Below, in pieces: positions 58,140 to 64,000 of a stretch of 64,000 nucleotides of DNA (within the stretch, counting starts at the first letter, position 1; each line of letters begins with the position of its first letter). This DNA comes from Isoetes taiwanensis (taxonomy: Eukaryota; Streptophyta; Lycopodiopsida; Isoetales; Isoetaceae). The DNA is taken from positions 126,001 through 190,000 of the forward strand of contig JAJEKV010000124.1 in the NCBI GenBank assembly GCA_021234155.1, given 5' to 3'. Under the pieces are notes generated by a model, which did no database searches, was not told where the DNA came from, and saw only the letters and a list, made by a program, of their open reading frames with translations. A program made the position numbers and the translations under genes.

Positions 58140-59840
58140 TCTCGAATGCCCCATAACGGGTATGTACACCTCTATATATGCAAAATCCATTCTGCAACAA
58201 CGGGTGTTAAAAAGGACGGAAATGAGCAGGAGCACCGTTCTTCAGTTATCACAGTCCAAATGCCGTAGTAGTTGAATACGCCACATCAAGCAAGATATGA
58301 ATAGCTATTTAAAGTAAGAGGTAGCTAAGAATTGAGTGTGTACTACTAAGTTCTAGACTGACCTTGTGTTAGATGGCAATATGCAGTTTGTGCTTATTAA
58401 ATTATAGATGATGGAAACATTATCATATTATAATTCATTGGGATGGTGTGACAGTGCTTGTACTGAAGCTAAGATGGATCTAGCATGATAAATGATGAAG
58501 ATATTAAGTTGAGCTGGACTAGAGCAACAATCATGCATAGGGTATTTGGTTAACTTAATGGCTAACCTAGATGCATAAGATATTCGGTTAATGGTAACTT
58601 AATGGTCAATGGTGTCAATCTCGGCATATTATTAGGTGAACTTCAGAAACGGCCCAATGGTATTATGGCATCAAAAAGGACTTGCTATTGTGATAGACGG
58701 TGAGCAAGTTTGGCGCCGATTCTTGATGAATCGGTGCCGAGTAAAGATTTATAAAGAAGTAATGTTGTTCAGCAGATGTTGAGCAGATCAGATTCACAGA
58801 TAGGTGAATGCCTGGGCTGTCGGAATGATCCGAAGTTGTAGTTCTTGGTAAATGATTTTTAATATTGAACTGCTACAGTGATTCATTCGATATTATATTG
58901 AGAATCATAATAAACCATTGAAATCATTATTTTCGAAGGTTATCAATATAAGTTAAGTTTGCATTGAAAAGATTGCATTGTCTAGTTGTTTATAAGAACT
59001 GCCAATTCTAACAACTCTATCAATAGATATGTATACGTCATGTGCACAAAAAATTAGGGAAGGGCAAAGGTAACTAAAGGGTTGGTTTTGTAAAAATATT
59101 TTTGTGAAGCTCAATGATGTGAGCACATCTTACCGGGTCCCTGTATCAGCCTTTTAATGGTGATACTAGATCCCCTTAACAGTCAAACCCATATTTGTAC
59201 AATATTTAGACCCTTATACAACATCATTTTACATGCATGTCTACATAAAACCCAGAATCGCCATTTTGAGGGTTGCTCCATGCTCCTTCAGGCATCCAAG
59301 CTCCCTATTTCAACTTTTGATAAGGAAGCCAAGCACATATTCAAGGTATGAATAGTGTTTGTCTACTGGTGATTTACTACTAAGTGTACGTATATGGGGC
59401 ACTCGATGATTCTATGGTTAGTTATGAAATTGTTCATTGTGCATGCATGTAAGGAGTGGAACTCTAAGCTAGTTAAACCCCTGGCCATTAGCTATGCTGC
59501 TTACAATGGATTAGAGGGGCTTAAGACATTAATATTTGCCTCATGTATGGAGATGCCAATAATAAGATTTACTAAAGAGCATTGTCTCCCTAGCTCCACA
59601 TCGTTATACAATTTTCAAGGACTAAGCACAATCATCCACAAACAAATGTCAAGTGGCATCATTTTTCAAGAAAATCTTCTAGTTCATTGAAGCATCTTCT
59701 ATGAGATTGAAGATCTACCACAGAGGCCATGTCACACATATCAGATCTTGTACTAAGATATTTTCTTCTAAACATGGACTACTAAACCTGCACAACTAAA
59801 TGTTGTAAGGATACTATTAGATGTTATTTTATTTGCGTCT
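58140..59840. other. Intergenic, nothing firm
   Basis: Short open frames only. Parts of 59240-59700 may be far-decayed PPR sequence on the minus strand, but this is not supportable. Confidence 0.4.
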
Positions 59841-59849
59841 ATGTCGTTA

Positions 59850-60205
59850 TGATGCATACTCTCGAAGATGCTCTACAGATAACCCAACCTCCCCAAGTTG
59901 GACATATCCTATGATTATTGTACTCCACGATACCATTTATGGAGCTGGTAGATTTTGAAAGATTATTTTTGCTGCTTCCATTCCCCATATTTAGCATATC
60001 ACCTAAAACATTGTCAGCTGAAGTATATTATCAACTATTTGCTGATGAGTATGTTTGCCATTCCATAAGGCACCTAAGGTTCCACAAGCTTTCAACATGC
60101 TCACAACTATTACTTTGTTAGCCCTACACTTTGAAGATGCGTATTTTATTTTTATTTTATTCGTGAAGGACGAAAGGCAAATATCATTACCAATTAGAAT
60201 ATGTA
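59850..60205 (-). pseudogene. PPR protein fragment
   Basis: The minus strand reads KVIVVSMLKACGTLGALWNG then KHTHQQIVDNILQLTMF. Past stops and frame changes it gives YGEWKQQK and IYQLHKWYRGVQ, which align with the 'LKACG..GAL..GK.IHQQI' and following PPR helices. No start or intact repeat remains. Confidence 0.65.
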
Positions 60206-60394
60206 GCATAATAACAGGGGGTTACTTTTAGATTTTTATACGCTTTTTCACATGGTTTTTCTATGATTTCGTTGTTGTATTCGTTGAGGTGTACTAAATA
60301 GTATTTCTAGAGTGCACCTTTTATGGGCGGTTGATTTTCGTTGGTTGGAACAATCCGAGGGTTGTTGTCTTTCTCTGCATGTGTTTGTGCATGA

Positions 60395-60530
60395 ACACTA
60401 CGCATGCGTATGCATGTGCATGTGCACATGCATGTGCATGTGTGTGCATGTGTATTGTGCATGTGCAAGTGCAAGTGCAAGTGCATGTGCATGTGTGCAT
60501 GTGTGTGCATGTGTGCATATGCATGTGTAC
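60395..60530. repeat. (GTGCAT/GTGTGCAT)n microsatellite
   Basis: Interrupted GTGCAT, GTGTGCAT and GTGCAAGTGCAA units. The Cys/Met/His and Ala/His open frames across it are composition artefacts. Confidence 0.9.
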
Positions 60531-61345
60531 TTGCCCTCTTGGATTCTTATTGCCGGAGTGGATTTTACTACCACGAGATGGATTTTTTGCTCACACTTAC
60601 AAAGGTATTTATTTTTTAATGTTTCTTCAGTTAGCATAATGTTGTATTGGTTTCCCTGATTCTACAATGTAGTCTTTGCAAAACCCCTTTTGTTTCCTTC
60701 CTAAGATTTCTTTGCAGATTCAAGTTTAGGCCCTCTGTTTGCTTCCAACTCTTGGATATTCCTGGCTGCCGGATTGTTCATAGCAGCCAGCCTTTAGCTT
60801 CAATCAACAAACGGATTCTTATGCACACAACAGGCGGATTATTCCACGCCCTTTTCCATGTCACGCAGATCAGTCAAATAGTGGCCACAAGAATGCATTT
60901 ATATTGTAGGTTTGGAACTTTAATCGAACCATAAGGTGAATCATGCATTACCTTTAAGCTAGAGATGGAGCATTCAAAATCATATGGATTGATAAACAAT
61001 GGTGTCATTGTGAAAGAGAAATAGTTGTAGCGGAAGTAACAATATGTAGCATAATAACAGGGGGGTTTTTTGTGTTGCAAATTTTTATGACTTTTCGAGA
61101 ATAATGGGATCAATCTGCTCTATCTTTATGGTAACTTTTACTTATGTTCTATTTGTTTTATTGTCATCAAATTCAAAAGCTACAGTGATGAAAGCCTCAA
61201 ATGAATTCTAGTTTTTTCTCGGTTTGAATTCTAAAATTTTTGTCACACCTGGGCGTCTCTAAGGCCCCGAAGGGGCAAAAAAAAAAAAAATTTGCAACAC
61301 AAACCATTAACATCCAACATGTAGAAATTAAATCCCCAACACATA

Positions 61346-61862
61346 ACAACCAACACATAACAACCATTGACATTAACAACCAACACATAACTACCATTGA
61401 CATTAATTAACACAACCATTGGGTCCAACACATTTAAATTAAAATCCCCTTAAACCCCTTTGGTTTGGGTGCATATTCCCACGGGGGGTGACGTGGGGGC
61501 AGCGAGAGCCCTCATAATTGTATTTTGCACGCATTTAAAAACAACATCATATAGTATTCCGCTTTGAAATCTTATAGTATTTTTGCTTAATCTTGTTATA
61601 CAGTATAGCAAATTTTGTACTTGCATACCCCACAAACGAGGAACTTTACGTACGGTATAGATTAAGGAATAAGGGGTGAATATGCCTATCCAACAGCTCT
61701 CGTTGCCCGGAGTCACCCCCCGTGTGAATATGCACCCAAACCAAAGGGGGTTTAAGGGGGATTTTAATTTAAATGTGTTGGACCCAATGGTTGTGTTAAT
61801 TAATGTCAATGGTAGTTATGTGTTGGTTGTTAATGTCAATGGTTGTTATGTGTTGGTTATTA
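61346..61862. repeat. Large inverted repeat, ~165-bp arms, ~185-bp loop
   Basis: The left arm (61346-61509) and right arm (61695-61862) are near-perfect reverse complements. The right arm runs GCTCTCGTTGCCCGGAGTCA, CCCCCCGTGTGAATATGCAC, CCAAACCAAAGGGGGTTTAA ... GTTGTTATGTGTTGGTTATT, and the left arm carries the same sequence on the minus strand with a handful of changes. The arms contain two tandem units of 'aatgtcaatggttgttatgtgttggttgtt'. No ORF is credible. The structure is either a foldback element or a recent inverted duplication. Confidence 0.85.
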
Positions 61863-61934
61863 AGTACAATAAGCTGAGAGACAGGTTTAAAACTCAAAGG
61901 GAGAAAATGCCCCTCTGTGCAAGGCCATGACTTT

Positions 61935-62710
61935 CTTTAATTCACCCATCACTGCTGAAGATCGCTTCTTCCTAGCTGCCTTCTTGAGCGTAACAATTCT
62001 TTAACATGTTATAAACACTCTAAGGCAAGATAACCTTCACCACACTAAGCATATCCTATGATCATTGTTCCCCATGATATAATGTCCTTGTTTGGTAGAT
62101 GGTCGAAAGCTCTAGGTGCTTCCTCCAAGCCACACATTTAGCATACATGTCAACTAGAGAACTATTTACAATTATGTCATCGTGAAGCTTATTCTTCATA
62201 ATCTGCTTATGAATGCACCTAACCTTTTTAATAAAATCAAGGCTAGCGCAAGCTTTCAAAATGCTTAGAAATATGAGCTTGTCGGATTGATATGACATCC
62301 CGCTGCATACTTTCAAACGAGGGCTAGAATGCCTTCATCATGTTGAGCATCCCCTGCAAGCAATGCACTCCAGATTACTACATTGCAGGTTGGCAATCAA
62401 TAGAAGACATTGCATGCTTCCTCCAAACAACCTTGCCTATCCATATATATCAACAAGGGTGCTACGTACCATATTGTCAAAGTGGAGTTCACACTTTATG
62501 GTCTTCTTGTGAATGCATCTTCCATGCACTACTGTGTTTCGTAACTTGTATGCTTTCAAAATGCCAAAAATGTGGCTTTGTTGGGCTTTTGACCTTTATT
62601 CTGCATCTAAACATTCCAGAGTGACGAACCCTTGCATATACTGCAATCATGATACACGCTTCATCGTGGCTAGGCAAACTATTAAAAATAAATATTGGGG
62701 AGAAAAACAA
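61935..62710 (-). pseudogene. PPR protein pseudogene (several repeats)
   Basis: From 62590 the minus strand reads FGILKAYKLRNTVVHGRCIH, KKTIKCELHFDN and STLVDIYG, then a stop, GCLEEACNVF and NVVIWSALLAG. A second, mostly open part (62316-62062) reads IFLSILKACASLDFIKKVRC, IHKQIMKNKLHDDIIVNSSL and VDMYAKC. These are consecutive PLS-type PPR helices in the right order with about seven lesions. The gene has no start or C-terminal editing domain left. Confidence 0.8.
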
Positions 62711-62759
62711 GGAAGAAGGAGGGGCAGGATCAAGAAATTATGAAGCAGCTAACACGACT

Positions 62760-64000
62760 GAGCAATTACAGTCGCTACCCATACATGACGCCATTGTTTT
62801 ATTTTAATTTCGACTATATTCTTCTACTTGTGTCCAACCCATATCCATCCTCAACACAGATATATTAGGATTAAAAAAAAACTAGAATCAAACAAAAAAT
62901 AACACTGCATTATCTTTGTTGTGAAAGCATGGATATGAAAGCAAATTTGGAAATTGAAATAGATGAAGGGACATAGATGACATCTTAATATGCAAAAGAT
63001 CTTGCTTTTACTATGTTTAACTTGTATCCTAAGTGATAACCAAAGACATGGGCACTAGCACTAGAAGTGAGCTATGTTCAAATCCACTTAAAAAAAATCG
63101 GACTTTTAAGAGAATAGACATCCAAAGCACTACCTCATTATATTTATTAGTCACAAAATCAATTCATATACGAGAGATGGATGGCATGGTATCAGTTTGA
63201 TATGAAGGGCAAACATCTGGGCCATCTGCGCAAGATAAGCCCTAAAATACTCCATGTGGACAGATAAACCCTAAAATTGTTGCCGAATAGCAAGCGACTA
63301 TATCAAAATCTCGGAGGCGGTGGCGAATTTCTGCCCTAGGTGAGCCGAAATTGGTCTTCAATCCCGGATTTGCATGATGGTGGTAAATGGCTAAACGTCT
63401 GCTCCATCTCCGGTCCTCTGCAAGCAAGCATGACATTTTCCATCTCTGCATTTCGTTCCCTTCATACAGCCTCATTTTTGAAGCAAAAGTCTATGATGAA
63501 ATGTTTTTGAAGCGAAGGTCTATGAAGAATGTCTAGGTCAGCTCCGTCTCCTCTCCTCGCAAGCGTGTATGGGGCTTTCCGTCTCTCGCATTGTTCCCTT
63601 GATACATCTTTGTTTCCTTCAATTCGATATTTCAATCGTGCCCCCATAGTTCTGATGCAAAACCATATGTTTGTCCGGGTCCAAGGTGGTGGAATCCATC
63701 CGGAGCCGGTGACAAATCTTGCTTGTTTAATCTGCCCTAGCCGAAATGAGCCGAAAATGGCTCCTCAATTCCAGTTTATAAGAGGTAAGATCCTTGTATC
63801 CCATTCTTCTTCTCCTCTAGAGAAAAAAACTTCTACTCGCTTTAAATCGGCTGCTTTGTTTCTTTTTTTCGTGATGTCTTGCATGCAGATCTCAAAAAAA
63901 AGGAAGTCCTAATATGCAAATGGAAACTTAAGTTTTTTTTTTAATGGCATATCCCTGTTTGATGTATTCCTTGTCCTAGATATGCCATATTTTTGAGTTG
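62760..64000. other. Window end, nothing firm
   Basis: AT-rich spacer to about 63200. Then a GC-richer region (63240-63800) shows two related segments ('ctgccctag.tgagccgaaa.tgg.ct.caat.cc' near 63330 and 63730; 'ctccgtctcctctcctcgcaagc' near 63545 and a diverged form at 63398). It might be a promoter or 5' region of a gene starting beyond the window. The 127-codon frame at 63529-63912 has no recognisable domain. Confidence 0.35.

Noticed and set aside
60307-60659. Cys/Met/His- and Ala/His-rich ORFs
   Set aside because: Artefacts of the GTGCAT-type repeat.

Overview
The window looks like nuclear DNA of a land plant, most likely a fern or another non-seed plant. Evidence: spliced genes with GT/AG introns, DNA-transposon families typical of plants (CACTA-like, hAT, pogo, MULE-type MITEs), LINEs, and decayed PPR genes in the 'LKAC...GR.IHEQ / DMYAKCGS' style that is abundant in ferns. 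No bacterial, organellar or viral gene is visible. Species is not determinable by eye.

Only one gene looks intact: a seven-coding-exon, 718-codon gene on the minus strand (26651 to 22962). It belongs to the plant ALKBH9/10-related hydroxyproline-rich family, and its iron-ligand positions are substituted. A second possible gene start (promoter, 5'UTR intron, first coding exon) sits at 36650-36171 on the minus strand.

1-22 kb is a nest of mobile elements in host-gene fragments. From the left: relics of a transposon-borne ORF, a LINE lacking its 3' end, a multi-exon hAT transposase, and a triosephosphate isomerase (TPI) pseudogene. TPI exon 4 and exon 5 are pushed 9.3 kb apart by a 9,147-bp CACTA-like element (6369-15515, TSD AAA). 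Inside that element are palindrome-rich subterminal repeats, an ~870-bp purine-only tract and a GC-rich repeat complex. The GC-rich complex is itself interrupted by a 2,122-bp TIR element ('A', 12438-14559, TSD CTGG). Beyond TPI come exon fragments of a SERCA-type Ca2+-ATPase, a PfkB kinase and a C2-domain gene, then a second, inverted relative of A ('B', 18761-22181, TSD ATTT). A and B share about 30 bp of TIR and a cluster of the 18-bp palindrome CGGTATAAATTTATACCG at the same distance from the homologous end. This palindrome-bearing family, with no visible transposase, is the most interesting candidate system here.

27-64 kb is gene-poor. It holds a degenerate 5S rRNA copy, pseudogene pieces of enolase and LpxA, a deleted pogo-like transposase with telomere-type repeats at the deletion scar, two MITEs, PPR pseudogenes, LINE 3' ends, a (CA)82 microsatellite, a second LINE (RT plus zf-RVT) and a ~165-bp-arm inverted repeat at 61.3-61.9 kb. 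Most short ORFs in this part are chance or repeat-driven.
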